A stretch of DNA of 32,951 bases, from NCBI RefSeq assembly GCF_947493425.1, contig NZ_CANLRP010000093.1:1-32951 (forward strand), in the 5' to 3' direction. A program made the translations under genes and the position numbers. The notes under the pieces are model-generated. The model worked only from the letters and a program-made list of their open reading frames with translations, ran no database searches and was not told the DNA's origin. This stretch comes from an uncultured Microscilla sp. (GTDB lineage Bacteria > Bacteroidota > Bacteroidia > Cytophagales > Microscillaceae). Below, in pieces: positions 24,525 to 32,951 of this stretch; within the stretch, counting starts at the first letter, position 1, and every line of letters begins with the position of its first letter.

Positions 24525-25280
24525 CTATTTTGTGGTATACCCCCCATTAATCAAGATAGTTTGACCAGTAATCCACCAACTATCGGTAGCCAAGAAAAGC
24601 ACCAGTGGAGAAATATCTTCTATATTGGTTAACCCGCCAAGGGCAGAAGCCGACTGATGGTATGCTACCGCCTCTGGCGACTCTTGTCCATAAAAGAAAG
24701 GGGTGTCCATTGGTCCGGGGGCTACTGCGGTAACTGATATACCACGTGTGCCAAACTCTTTGGAAGCTGCTCTGGTATAATGTTCTACTGGAGCCTTGCC
24801 ACCAGCATAAGTTGAATATAAGCCCGTGTATGCCCCAAGTAGAGACGTTGCAATAGTGATGATTTTACCATTGTCTTCGAGCTGTTTGCCAGCTTCTTGA
24901 ATAAAAAAGTAAGCAGACTTACTATTGACGGCTGCCATAGTATCAAACTCTTCTTCTGTGGTTTCAAGAAAAGGTTTTTTTAGTACCATCCCAACCGTAT
25001 TGATCGCCACATCTATTCGTTCAAACTTGTCTTTTGCTGCCCGAAACAGTGCTTTCATATTATTTACATTGGTCAAGTCGCTCTGTACAAGAATAGCATC
25101 ACGCCCAAGGTCTTTTACTGCTTGTGCTGTTTTTTCGCTTTCGTTACGAGAGGCATCGCTATTGTAATGAATAACAACATCAGCCCCTTGTTTTGCTACT
25201 TCACGGCTTATGAGCCCACCAAGGTTTTTGCCACCACCCGTTATCAGTACTACCTTGTCTTTTAAGTTGATTTTTGCCAT
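24525..25280 (-). CDS. Short-chain dehydrogenase (classical SDR)
   Basis: A 251-residue classical SDR. The start at 25280 (MAKINLKDKVVLITGGG) is chosen over 25346, which would add 22 hydrophobic residues unlike SDR N termini. Motifs: TGGGKNLG (14-21), an NNAG variant reading INTVG (93-97), Ser146, and Y158-x-x-x-K162 (YAGGK), plus APGPMDTPF (188-196) and a standard C-terminal TGQTILINGGYTT. The asparagine usually paired with the cofactor loop is retained as Asn94, but the two following residues differ from consensus. The substrate is unknown. It lies 111 bp downstream of an AraC-type regulator gene on the same strand, which is its likely controller. Confidence 0.92.
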   Translation of the reverse strand: MAKINLKDKVVLITGGGKNLGGLISREVAKQGADVVIHYNSDASRNESEKTAQAVKDLGRDAILVQSDLTNVNNMKALFRAAKDKFERIDVAINTVGMVLKKPFLETTEEEFDTMAAVNSKSAYFFIQEAGKQLEDNGKIITIATSLLGAYTGLYSTYAGGKAPVEHYTRAASKEFGTRGISVTAVAPGPMDTPFFYGQESPEAVAYHQSASALGGLTNIEDISPLVLFLATDSWWITGQTILINGGYTTK

Positions 25281-25391
25281 AATTATGAAAATATATTGTT
25301 GAATTTTCAGCAAAAGTAGTTCTTGTATGTAGTATAGCAGTTGCAAGAATTGCAGGAAGAGTTGTGTAAATAACAGAAGAGAAAAGAAAAA

Positions 25392-26306
25392 CTATAGTTT
25401 CAGCCCTTTTCGATAGTTTGAAGGGGACATGCCTGTTTGTTTTTTGAAGAAATTGCTAAAGTGAGCCATTTCGGTGAACCCAAGCAAAAAGGCTATCTCT
25501 TTTATAGAATGTGGAGAATGTTTTAAGAGAGCTTTAGCCTGAGATATTGATTTTTCGGCTATCCAGGTGCTTACTGTTTTGCCAGTTTTGCTCTTGATCA
25601 CTTGATTGAAATAGTTGGTGTTTAAATTTTGTTGAGAAGCGTAATCACTCACTTGAAATAATGTTTCTATTTTTCCTTGCCCAAGGTCTAAGTAATGCTG
25701 TTCAATATTTTGTTTGAATGTTTTTACAATGTGCGAGCTTCTGTTGCCTTCTTCTAAGGGTTGGTAGTTTTCCCAAAAAAGCTCTTTTATTTTAAATAAA
25801 ATAATTGCCAGGTAGTGTCCTACTACCCTGTATTTATAAGGGGAGTCACTATTGTAATCCAAGAAAATTTGCTTGTAAAGCTTTTCTATATCAGAAAAAT
25901 CTTGGTCTGATAGAGTATGCGGTGGCACAATTTCGGTCAGCAGAAAGAAAAACTCGTCAAAAAAAGCAGGATGAATATAGGTTCTGAAAAACTCTTCTGT
26001 TACCGCAATTCGGAAAGCGTCGTTTAGCTCATAAAAAGTATGTGATTTGATATGGCCTGGATTTGCAAAGTATACCGTTTGGTTGCCATACTCAAAAGTT
26101 TTGTCATCCATTGTGTAATTACCCTTTCCTTTTTTTATAAATAAGAAGGAATAATAGTTAGCCCGGTATACTTTAGATTGGTGTGGATAAGCAAGAGATA
26201 GCTCCTTGAAGTCATTGATGATAAATCCCACATCTTGCTTAACAGACAGGCCATTCTTGCTATATATGTCGGCTATTCCGTTTAAGTATACTATTTTGTT
26301 TGACAA
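25392..26306 (-). CDS. AraC family transcriptional regulator
   Basis: A 304-residue regulator with a cupin-type sensor N terminus (for example YYSFLFIKKGKGNYTMDDKT at about 46-65, then TVYFANPGHIKSHTF) and a C-terminal AraC HTH domain (about 205-300): VSDYASQQNLNTNYFNQVIK, SIKEIAFLLGFTEMAHFSNF and FKKQTGMSPSNYRKG. The sensor differs from that of the regulator at 19261-20181, so the two are not recent duplicates. It is followed by the SDR gene on the same strand and probably regulates that gene or itself. The effector is unknown. Confidence 0.93.
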   Translation of the reverse strand: MSNKIVYLNGIADIYSKNGLSVKQDVGFIINDFKELSLAYPHQSKVYRANYYSFLFIKKGKGNYTMDDKTFEYGNQTVYFANPGHIKSHTFYELNDAFRIAVTEEFFRTYIHPAFFDEFFFLLTEIVPPHTLSDQDFSDIEKLYKQIFLDYNSDSPYKYRVVGHYLAIILFKIKELFWENYQPLEEGNRSSHIVKTFKQNIEQHYLDLGQGKIETLFQVSDYASQQNLNTNYFNQVIKSKTGKTVSTWIAEKSISQAKALLKHSPHSIKEIAFLLGFTEMAHFSNFFKKQTGMSPSNYRKGLKL

Positions 26307-26640
26307 GTTTTTATATTAAATTCGGTACACCTTTTTTATTGTATCTCTTTTGTTCGCTTTGGGTTCATCAAAGCCCCCTTGGTTTGGTAAACAAGGACTA
26401 AATATAAGGAAAAAAAACAACAATGAGTAATTGAGTTTTGACGTGGGGGCAACGTATGAAATGGTTAGAGAAAAGGTCACAGGAGCATGTAATTTAGGAT
26501 AGGCAAGCCTGGCGGGTTTTCAGGTTGACACTTTCAAGTGCTTGTCGACAGACTGAAAGGAGGAGAAAAAGCTGGGAGACAAAAACAAAACCCCATCTCA
26601 GTTATTGAGACAGGGTTTGTAATTTTGTAGCATCAAACGA
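26307..26640. other. Spacer between AraC gene and secreted-protein operon
   Basis: About 334 bp without a gene. It contains the terminator of the operon ending at 26641 and should contain the promoter for the AraC gene starting at 26306 (minus). No other structure stands out. Confidence 0.5.
26585..26620 (-). terminator. Intrinsic terminator of secreted-protein operon
   Basis: Imperfect arms around 26585-26600 (ending ccccatctca) and 26606-26620 (tgagacagggtttgt) form a stem with one internal C-A mismatch and a 5-nt loop. Leftward reading gives a T-rich tail (ttttgtttttgt). It lies 21 bp after the stop codon at 26641. Confidence 0.8.
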
Positions 26641-29184
26641 TTATTTTACTACCAACAAACGTTTTACTTCGCTGTAGTTGTTTACTTGCAAAGTATAAAA
26701 ATACATTCCTGGTTTGAGCTCACTGGTATCAAAGGTTACTTTATATTGCCCTTGATTGTTTACTTGCGAAGCCACCAATATTTTTACCATACGGGCATTT
26801 ACATCTGACAAATACATGTATACTTTTCCGCCGTCAGTACCTACCTGGTAGTCTATAGTTACTTGCCCATTGGTAGGGTTGGGGTAAGCACCAAAAAGCC
26901 GATTGCCCAACTCCTTGGCAGGGGTTGCTACTTGTGCTTCGGTAGTTCTGGCGGTGGCGTTCAGATTATAACAATCCGAGCTGTTATCAAAAGCAGTGAT
27001 TTGCCCCGGATCGCCACAATCAGGCAATGCATACCCAAAATCGGTGATTTTAGCGTTAAACTCTGCCCCCAGGGGTACCTCGAAACCTGGCTTTAGATTT
27101 ACTTCCACTCCAGCTTCCACCTGGTAAGACCTGGTAGCACTTACAGGATTCCTGTTATCATAAGTGATGCTTATGTTGGCTTTGTTTAACCGTGCCCAAC
27201 TCAGGCGACTGTCATACATCTTAAATCTATCGTTGATGGTAGCACTCTCATTAGAAAAAGGTGGAACATGATGAGTCCACTGTCGGTACTTGCTCAGGTC
27301 AAAATCAGCTGTGATGTCATTTACATCCAATGCATAATCTTTGATAAACAAGATAGGTGCATCATTGCCTCCATCGCTTCGTTTGAGTACCGCCTTTACC
27401 CTTATGTATACTTTTCCTCCATGACTTACATTGAAAGTCATGCCTTTAAAGCAGTTAACATTTACATAAGGAGTTTGCACCTGTACAAAAGGTCTTCTTT
27501 GTTTGTCTACAGGTTGCCCAGCAGGTGGGGCAATGTCGTTATCGGGGTTGTCATCATTGTTGGGGTTTGTGTCAGGGTTGTAATAGGTAATATGGTACTG
27601 ACCTCTTTGCACCTGAAATAAGAAAGGATTGAACCTATATTCATTATTACGCTCCATGTGTTTGCTCAACATAGAGGCGTGATTGAACTCGGCAATAAAA
27701 GCTATCTGGGCAGATACCAAATCCAGTCCCGCTTTTTTATTGTATTCGGCAAGCACATCATTCGTTATTTTGTATGACTTTGTGCCTAGGAATCTAGGTT
27801 CAATCTCGTCGTAATCATCGTAGTAATCATAAAACTCTTTCAACCCCACATAGTTAGAATAGCTTACCATATCGGCTTTGGGCGTATTTTTTAGATTAAA
27901 AATACCCAAGGGGCAGGTAAAGTAAGTTTCATTGCCTCCGCTCCCCTGATGGGTGCCTGGCAAGCGTACAATGATGTTGTCAAGCGGCAAAGAAGTTTCT
28001 ATAGTACCCGTAAGGGTTTCATTTACTTTGGTAATGGTAGGGGTAAATGGCGGTTTGGCTGCTGCACCCTCCTTTTTGGGTGCCAAAAAACCAATCACTT
28101 GTCCAACAACACCAATGGCTCCCAGAAACTTAGAGGCGCCACCCGCTATTTTTTGCACGCTACCAAACAACTTGGCAAACTTATTTTCTCTCTCTTGGTT
28201 GTCCAATAAATTGGTGGCAAGCTGAACACCATAAGAAAGAATTGGACCTATGCCCCCACTAGTGGGAAACGGCGGGTACAGTTTGTCTTTATCAGTAATA
28301 AAATCATTTACCTCTTTGGCGAGTTTATCAGCATCGAGATCTGTCACATTTTTCAAAAACTTTTTGCCCGAAGCCGCAAACTCAATAATGTCTTTTGAGT
28401 CTATTTTCTTGGGTTTTTGAATTTCGCTTTTATTTCCTGTGATAGAATACTCTTCGGTAATGTTTTCCCCCGAAATTTTTGCCTTTACATTAGACGTTGT
28501 CACTCCATGTACCGCAAACTGCAGTGATGCCCCATTGTACTTGCTATTGCTAATGTTAGGGTCATACATCATACGGTATTCTGCCACTACCCAATGGCGG
28601 TTAGAGTTGGTTTTGGAGGTCACATAAGAAATAGATTCGTTGTTGATCTCCTGATCGTTTACTGCATCCAGGTATTTGTCAGGAGCTTTTACCAGGTGGT
28701 TGGCATGTCCTAAAATAGCCGGTTTACTACCGCCAGTGGCGTGGCTCATTGTCACTACATACTGTTGGTGGTTATTGGTGTTATTGAACCAAATAAACAG
28801 GCGTAATAGTGCTCTATATTTATTGTATAACACAAAGTAGGGGTGGGCAACAATCCCATTGGCTCCCAGGTTTACCGCCATTACTTCCCAACCATTTTCT
28901 TTTTTGTAATCTTCTTGTTGATTGATCACATCTAATTTGGGATCTTTGGCGTTTAAAAAAGGAGACCCAAGCCGTATCACCCCATTAGATGGCGTATTGG
29001 CAGTCCATACCCTGCAATAATCCGGACTTAGTTCGTCTACCACTTCATACTTGTTGGCAAACTCTTGCATATACTTGATCATTTCATTTTGGTTCGAAGG
29101 GCATTGTCCCCAGCTTGTTTGCCCTGCAAACAGCAGCCCTCCCATAATGATCAGTATTAATGGAATTTTAAGCATTTTTTGCAT
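26641..29184 (-). CDS. Secreted protein with T9SS sorting domain (type A)
   Basis: An 847-residue protein. A signal peptide (cleavage near residue 27, WGQ) starts at either 29184 or the next ATG 9 bp on. The C-terminal 86 residues (762-847) are a type A T9SS sorting domain: RLFGAYPNPTNG, then LSDVNARMV, and SELKPGMYFYTLQ with the terminal block VKRLLVVK, which takes the protein across the outer membrane. Just before it, a segment SYQVEAGVEVNLKPGFEVPLG matches the 'LKPGF' beta repeat common in such exported proteins. The large middle (30-700) has no motif I recognise; hydrophobic patches near residues 310-370 (FLGAIGVVGQVIGFLAP) are notable. Cofactors or catalysis cannot be inferred. It is co-transcribed after the fibre-like gene, 37 bp apart. 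Confidence 0.9.
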   Translation of the reverse strand: MQKMLKIPLILIIMGGLLFAGQTSWGQCPSNQNEMIKYMQEFANKYEVVDELSPDYCRVWTANTPSNGVIRLGSPFLNAKDPKLDVINQQEDYKKENGWEVMAVNLGANGIVAHPYFVLYNKYRALLRLFIWFNNTNNHQQYVVTMSHATGGSKPAILGHANHLVKAPDKYLDAVNDQEINNESISYVTSKTNSNRHWVVAEYRMMYDPNISNSKYNGASLQFAVHGVTTSNVKAKISGENITEEYSITGNKSEIQKPKKIDSKDIIEFAASGKKFLKNVTDLDADKLAKEVNDFITDKDKLYPPFPTSGGIGPILSYGVQLATNLLDNQERENKFAKLFGSVQKIAGGASKFLGAIGVVGQVIGFLAPKKEGAAAKPPFTPTITKVNETLTGTIETSLPLDNIIVRLPGTHQGSGGNETYFTCPLGIFNLKNTPKADMVSYSNYVGLKEFYDYYDDYDEIEPRFLGTKSYKITNDVLAEYNKKAGLDLVSAQIAFIAEFNHASMLSKHMERNNEYRFNPFLFQVQRGQYHITYYNPDTNPNNDDNPDNDIAPPAGQPVDKQRRPFVQVQTPYVNVNCFKGMTFNVSHGGKVYIRVKAVLKRSDGGNDAPILFIKDYALDVNDITADFDLSKYRQWTHHVPPFSNESATINDRFKMYDSRLSWARLNKANISITYDNRNPVSATRSYQVEAGVEVNLKPGFEVPLGAEFNAKITDFGYALPDCGDPGQITAFDNSSDCYNLNATARTTEAQVATPAKELGNRLFGAYPNPTNGQVTIDYQVGTDGGKVYMYLSDVNARMVKILVASQVNNQGQYKVTFDTSELKPGMYFYTLQVNNYSEVKRLLVVK

Positions 29185-29221
29185 TGTTTTTTACTTTTCA
29201 AGGTTTGATACCGGCGGTGAT

Positions 29222-30067
29222 TTACTTATTTTTCTCCATCATTTTTTCCAATTTTTCCAAACGTTGGGCGAGCGCCTCGTATTTTTTCATCTGTTGTTTC
29301 AAAACCTTATTTTCTTTTTGTAATTGAATGGTGTACAAGGTCAGTTCTTCTACTTTTTGCAAAAGGGTCATGCTAAACTTGCCCAACTCCAAACCTTCTT
29401 TTTCCATCATTCGGGCAGGGGCTACTTCGGGCAGGTGCTTGTTTTGCTTGATAAAAGCTTCTACTTGCTCCAGAGGCATCAAGTGGTAGTTTTCTTGAAA
29501 AACAATGTCTTTACCAGCGTCGATGTGCACCCTTAGCTCGCGTACGTTGGCTTTGCCAGCAACAGTAAGCATAGCGTCCACATCAAAGTTAGCAGAGCCC
29601 ACGGCAAGTTTACCACTGGTAGATACTTCATTGGCAGCCGAGTTTACATGCAACAAAGCGTTGTTTCCCAGGCTTACATTGCCATTGACCGACAGTTTAT
29701 AATTGTTCACGGCATCGGTGCCAATGCCCACGTCTCCGTTTCTTGAGATGGTCATTACCTTGCCATTTACAAAATCACTATGGGTGAAGGTTCTTGGGAA
29801 ATTCCCGGTGCTTTCGTGCACAATAAAGTCAAAGCCTCCATTGTTGGGAATTAAGATTGCCTGAGCGTCGTTGGCACCAATACGGTTGACCGTCCAACGC
29901 GATTGGGTGTTGTCCCAAAGTGCGTTATGCGAAAACACTGCGCGTACATAGTTGGTGGTAGGATTGGTAATATTTACTCCTTGTACTATAGCATTGCCCG
30001 ATGTTAACTGAGCCTTTGCAAAAAACGAAACTAATACGAATAAACAGGTGAATTTTAAAACTTTCAT
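29222..30067 (-). CDS. Secreted fibre-like protein with C-terminal coiled coil
   Basis: A 281-residue protein with a signal peptide (cleaved near AKAQ, residue 20). The middle part is beta-rich with typical fibre signatures GDVGIGTDAVNNYKLSVNG (111-129) and MLTVAGKANVRELRVHI (166-182). Residues 190-240 (FQENYHLMPLEQVEAFI, then KQNKHLPEVAP, and LLQKVEELTLYTIQ) match the C-terminal block shared by many Bacteroidota surface fibre proteins that resemble phage tail-fibre/endosialidase chaperone regions; a Lys/Glu coiled coil follows (241-281). Such proteins are thought to trimerise. It is first in an operon with the T9SS-sorted protein. It lacks a T9SS sorting domain of its own, so export beyond the periplasm is uncertain. 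Confidence 0.85.
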   Translation of the reverse strand: MKVLKFTCLFVLVSFFAKAQLTSGNAIVQGVNITNPTTNYVRAVFSHNALWDNTQSRWTVNRIGANDAQAILIPNNGGFDFIVHESTGNFPRTFTHSDFVNGKVMTISRNGDVGIGTDAVNNYKLSVNGNVSLGNNALLHVNSAANEVSTSGKLAVGSANFDVDAMLTVAGKANVRELRVHIDAGKDIVFQENYHLMPLEQVEAFIKQNKHLPEVAPARMMEKEGLELGKFSMTLLQKVEELTLYTIQLQKENKVLKQQMKKYEALAQRLEKLEKMMEKNK

Positions 30068-30775
30068 AAGTAAAAGTATAAGGTTAATTTGATTTAAAAA
30101 TGACTATTTGAACCAGCGCCTATTACTATACAGTAACAATAAAGCAGGTGTGAAGAGCCTCCATTAATTTGTTGCAAATAACCTTAAAACTTTTGGGGCA
30201 AACTTGGACATATTAGTAAAATACTTGGTGATATAGGTCTTTTTTGGCGGGCTTAGATGTATTAGTAAAATACTTGAAGATATAGTGAAAAAGAGGCAGG
30301 GGTTTGTTTAGCCAATTACGAGTTTTTCAATTACGAACCGACCACAGGGAGCTCACCTTCATAGGAAATCGTTTATCAAGAGGAGTGGCAAGCCAAGACA
30401 ATTCAATCCCAAAAACAACCTCCTCGTATTGGTCTTAAGGCTTCAGCCAGACCAATACCCAACCCAAAAACTCGTATACAAGTTGTTTTTCAAAGTTTGG
30501 GGTGAGCATTGCTTAGGTCACCTTGTGGTAAGACCTTTATGAAAGAGGGAATTTTCGAATTATTTACCGTAGGGCGTTGAGAGTAATTTCTGATGAATTT
30601 TATGCTCAACTGGTTCAACATCTACCAGGTGTTGGTTTATATCCCTTGCTTGAAAAACAAAAACCTTCAACAAGTTTATCGCTTACCCACAAGATATTGC
30701 GCTACACTTGGGGCAATTTATTTTCTCCGTTTTACTAACTTTACGGCACTTATTCTGCTCAACAAAAACGGATGA
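30068..30775. other. Noncoding spacer with repeats and a strong hairpin
   Basis: About 708 bp, divergent between the fibre-like gene and the PLP enzyme gene. It includes two near-direct copies of a 25-bp word tattagtaaaatacttg... (30211-30235 and 30260-30284, 49 bp apart), an attacgag/attacgaa pair of the window's dispersed repeat family (30310-30335), and the hairpin at 30426-30458. An open frame at 30593-30775 looks spurious. Confidence 0.6.
30426..30458. other. Strong bulged hairpin in noncoding spacer
   Basis: Arms gtattggtct (30426-30435) and agaccaatac (30449-30458) pair perfectly, and inside them ggct (30439-30442) pairs with agcc (30445-30448) around a tc loop, leaving a taa bulge. 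That is 14 paired bases in 33 nt. There is no T-tract on either side. Confidence 0.6.
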
Positions 30776-32623
30776 ATGAAAATGACACAACACAATCATA
30801 CACTCGACTATATTAAAGGGCTGATAGAAAACATGCCCGCTGACTGGTTGAAGCTCACTACTCACCGACTGGATATTTATGAAGAAAAACTGGCCAAAAC
30901 TCAATTTTTAGAACAGTTCGAAAACTTATTTAACGCCAATAACTTTAGCTCGCAGGCGCTGAGCGAATTGCCCACCGCATATGATTATATTAGGTTGGGG
31001 CATCCTTTGTCTTGTGTGCTAGAATGGATGATAGCCAAACTACACCATCAACTGCCTGAAAATGTCATTAGCTTTTCGTCAAAGACAGCCCCTGTGTTAG
31101 CCGTGCTCAGAAAGAACCTGTTAGCCAATAAAAACACCCAAATTATTTATAAAGGCGAATTGCCCGCCTATTTTGACGCTGATGTGCTCCGCCGTGTGTA
31201 TGGGTATCAATTTGACCTGAAACAAGCAACAGATGCCACCGCAGGGTTTGACGGTAGCACTGTTTTTATTGCCGAAAAAGACAATATTTGTGATTTTGAC
31301 CTCGCTCAAGGGGCTGACTTTTTTGTGAATACACACCCTCGTTTTGGCAGTGTTTTATTGGCCCACGGTAAGCAAAACACAGGGTATATCTCAGAAATTC
31401 AACACGTAAGAAGGCGAGAAACCATTGCCATGACTCCAGCCAATGTGCTTGCTGTTTTAAACGCTTTAGTGGCGCCCTCTTCTATTGAAAACAAACCAGA
31501 CAATAGCAAAGCAAACAAAGCATTAGTAGTTGACACCATCAAAGGTATTACCAATACCAATATTCCCGCATTGGTGGGTTCTAGTGGACTTTCGATACAA
31601 TATGCCATTGTAATGGGGCTGGTACATGAAGCGCTTGAAAACCATCCAGGCAAGGCGATCAAAATTGTGATTCCGCCCAACTGCTACGGAGGCACCAACG
31701 ACCAGGCAAGGCGGGTGGCGGCTTGCAATGAGCTCATTGAGGTAGTAGATTTACCCGTGGATAGCGGCAAAGATATGGCGCAGGGCATTGACACAGTGTT
31801 GGATAAAATTGCCCATGAAGACGCAGTGCCTTACATCATTGTTGAGATTCCGACCAACCCCAGGGTAGAGGTGCCCAATTTGGTAAAGCTAAAGGAGGCA
31901 TTGAGCAAAGAGCGTAAAACCAAAGCAGGCAATGTGGCAGTGAATCCTGTGTTTATTTTAGACCAAACGTTTTGCCCCAATGTACACTTTTTGGGCGAAG
32001 ACAATATGTTGTCAACTGTACGCACCATTGCCTACGTGAGCGGGTCTAAGTTTCCGAGTGGGGGTTTGTGTACGGCGGGGTATTGTACTGCCAACAAAAA
32101 AGCAGCGCCTTTGATGGCAAAAATAGAACAACACCTACAACTTGCCGACAATGAGGCGACCGCCCTACAGATGGAAATATTGGCCAAGCAACTGCCTTCT
32201 ATGATTCAACGTATTCAGGGAGCCTATAAAAACGCGCGTGAGTTTGTCAATTTTATTGGCGAAACTTTGCCAGCGGCAAAAATCAATTTTGTGTCGGAAG
32301 AACTAGCCGCTCAAGGGTTTACACCCTCCGTTTTTTCGCTCGACCTGCCCACCAAAGGCAACACCGATGAAGAAAAAGAAGCATATAAAAGAGACTTGAA
32401 CCTGCAATTAATCAATCGAATGATCAGCGAAATTCCTCATGAGAGTAAGTTTTGTGTGAGCTATGGACAGCTCAAGGGGTGTTATTGGACTATACCCGCT
32501 ACCTCTACCCAAGGCACCACCAAAGAAGCCGACAAAGACTATATTGTACGGGTGGCACTTTCTGCCAATTTAGACCTAGAACGACATAAAAAAGTGTTTG
32601 CTGATTTTGTGGCAAGCATTTGA
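30776..32623 (+). CDS. PLP-dependent enzyme, Cys/Met metabolism type, with long N terminus
   Basis: A 615-residue fold-type I PLP enzyme; the ATG at 30776 or at 30782 may be the start. The C-terminal part has the hallmarks of the Cys/Met metabolism (cystathionine gamma-synthase/lyase) group: EIPTNPRVEVPNL in the position of the E-x-P-x-N-P motif, an aspartate in FILDQTFCPN, and the Schiff-base lysine at residue 425 in SGSKFPSGG. It is longer than standard members (about 380-430 residues) because the first 200 or so residues form an extra region, including helical blocks, that I do not recognise. The reaction cannot be stated; amino-acid gamma- or beta-elimination/replacement is the family norm. 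It stands alone, followed by an intrinsic terminator. Confidence 0.85.
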   Translation: MKMTQHNHTLDYIKGLIENMPADWLKLTTHRLDIYEEKLAKTQFLEQFENLFNANNFSSQALSELPTAYDYIRLGHPLSCVLEWMIAKLHHQLPENVISFSSKTAPVLAVLRKNLLANKNTQIIYKGELPAYFDADVLRRVYGYQFDLKQATDATAGFDGSTVFIAEKDNICDFDLAQGADFFVNTHPRFGSVLLAHGKQNTGYISEIQHVRRRETIAMTPANVLAVLNALVAPSSIENKPDNSKANKALVVDTIKGITNTNIPALVGSSGLSIQYAIVMGLVHEALENHPGKAIKIVIPPNCYGGTNDQARRVAACNELIEVVDLPVDSGKDMAQGIDTVLDKIAHEDAVPYIIVEIPTNPRVEVPNLVKLKEALSKERKTKAGNVAVNPVFILDQTFCPNVHFLGEDNMLSTVRTIAYVSGSKFPSGGLCTAGYCTANKKAAPLMAKIEQHLQLADNEATALQMEILAKQLPSMIQRIQGAYKNAREFVNFIGETLPAAKINFVSEELAAQGFTPSVFSLDLPTKGNTDEEKEAYKRDLNLQLINRMISEIPHESKFCVSYGQLKGCYWTIPATSTQGTTKEADKDYIVRVALSANLDLERHKKVFADFVASI

Positions 32624-32655
32624 TGTGTGGTAATTGTACCTCAAGAAATATAACC

Positions 32656-32689
32656 AAAAGCCTTGTTCATTGAGTTGAGCAAGGCTTTT
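32656..32689 (+). terminator. Intrinsic terminator
   Basis: Arms aaaagccttgttca (32656-32669) and tgagcaaggctttt (32676-32689) pair with one U-G wobble around a 6-nt loop, ending in TTTT. It lies 33 bp after the PLP enzyme stop codon. Confidence 0.85.
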
Positions 32690-32951
32690 ATTAGTCTCTG
32701 CAATGGGATCATTACTCTTTTGAGTCTTCCAGAGGAGATTTGAAAACTTTTCATAAAGGTAAGTCTTCCGACTTGCTCCAGCGGGGGACGCGTAGCCCAA
32801 TCATTTAGGAATAAAGCCATATAACCGTCAAAATAAGTAGGTCTGCGTAACTTTAGTTACTTAAGGTTTTATAGAAGGGGATAAATTGCCCAAGCTAACG
32901 GAGGTATTGGAAAACCCTCAAACAGTTTGGCAGATGATTACGATTACTGAG
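32690..32951. other. Window end, no gene recognised
   Basis: Together with the terminator this makes a stretch of about 330 bp after 32623 with no supported gene. The minus-strand frame at 32576-32800 overlaps the enzyme's 3' end and the terminator and looks spurious. No repeat of the window's families is evident. Confidence 0.5.

Noticed and set aside
29222..30067. Phage tail-fibre gene, implying a prophage
   Set aside because: The fibre-like block is common in secreted Bacteroidota proteins; it has a signal peptide, and no other phage gene is present.
30593..30775. 60-residue plus-strand frame just before the PLP enzyme
   Set aside because: No start context, no family resemblance and a position inside a repeat-bearing spacer; it ends exactly at the next start by chance.

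Overview
The window looks like chromosome of a marine-type Bacteroidota, most likely order Cytophagales; a Microscilla-like genome is my guess, from recognition of style rather than from a search. The clues are a secreted protein with a C-terminal type IX secretion (T9SS) sorting domain, a TonB-dependent receptor with a carboxypeptidase-like plug domain next to a DUF4249 lipoprotein, several SPII lipoproteins, AT-rich spacers, starts mostly without Shine-Dalgarno sequences, and long spacers filled with degenerate repeat 'words' (attcgtaatt, ttagtccggagttagtagtc). There is no rRNA, tRNA, integrase, transposase or CRISPR array that I can see.

Layout. 1-800: array of a degenerate noncoding repeat, including a near-perfect 126-bp tandem duplication. 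801-3553 (minus): a lipoprotein and a four-span membrane protein. 4084-5731 (plus): a tiny zinc-ribbon-like DUF2256 protein followed by a protein of the Fe-S type photolyase/cryptochrome family in which the cluster-binding cysteine loop seems to be absent. 5940-7478 (plus): comM/yifB-type AAA ATPase. 7744-9528 (plus): a DUF695-RraB fusion and an unrecognised partner. 9621-12063 (plus): a lipoprotein with two VOC domains and a di-iron membrane hydroxylase. 12160-16235 (minus): TonB receptor and DUF4249 lipoprotein, separated by about 720 bp of tandem repeats (70-75-bp units, then ten 36-bp units). 16681-18045 (plus): a membrane protein with a GRDP-like N terminus and a Gly/Cys tail with cysteines every fourth residue. 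18183-21261 (minus): Cys-nucleophile alpha/beta hydrolase, AraC-type regulator and NAD synthetase. 21955-22299 (minus): ArsC-like reductase. 22766-23158 (plus): DUF2007-like protein. 23234-26306 (minus): two short-chain dehydrogenases and a second AraC regulator. 26641-30067 (minus): a secreted trimeric-fibre-like protein and a T9SS-sorted protein. 30776-32623 (plus): a long PLP enzyme of the Cys/Met metabolism type.

Most of the window is housekeeping and accessory metabolism with well-formed intrinsic terminators. The points that most deserve a second look are the apparently cluster-less photolyase with its DUF2256 neighbour, the GRDP/Cys-Gly-tail membrane protein, and the large repeat array inside a TonB-receptor/lipoprotein unit. 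I found no clear new defence or mobile system. All family names come from motif recognition by eye, since no database search was possible.
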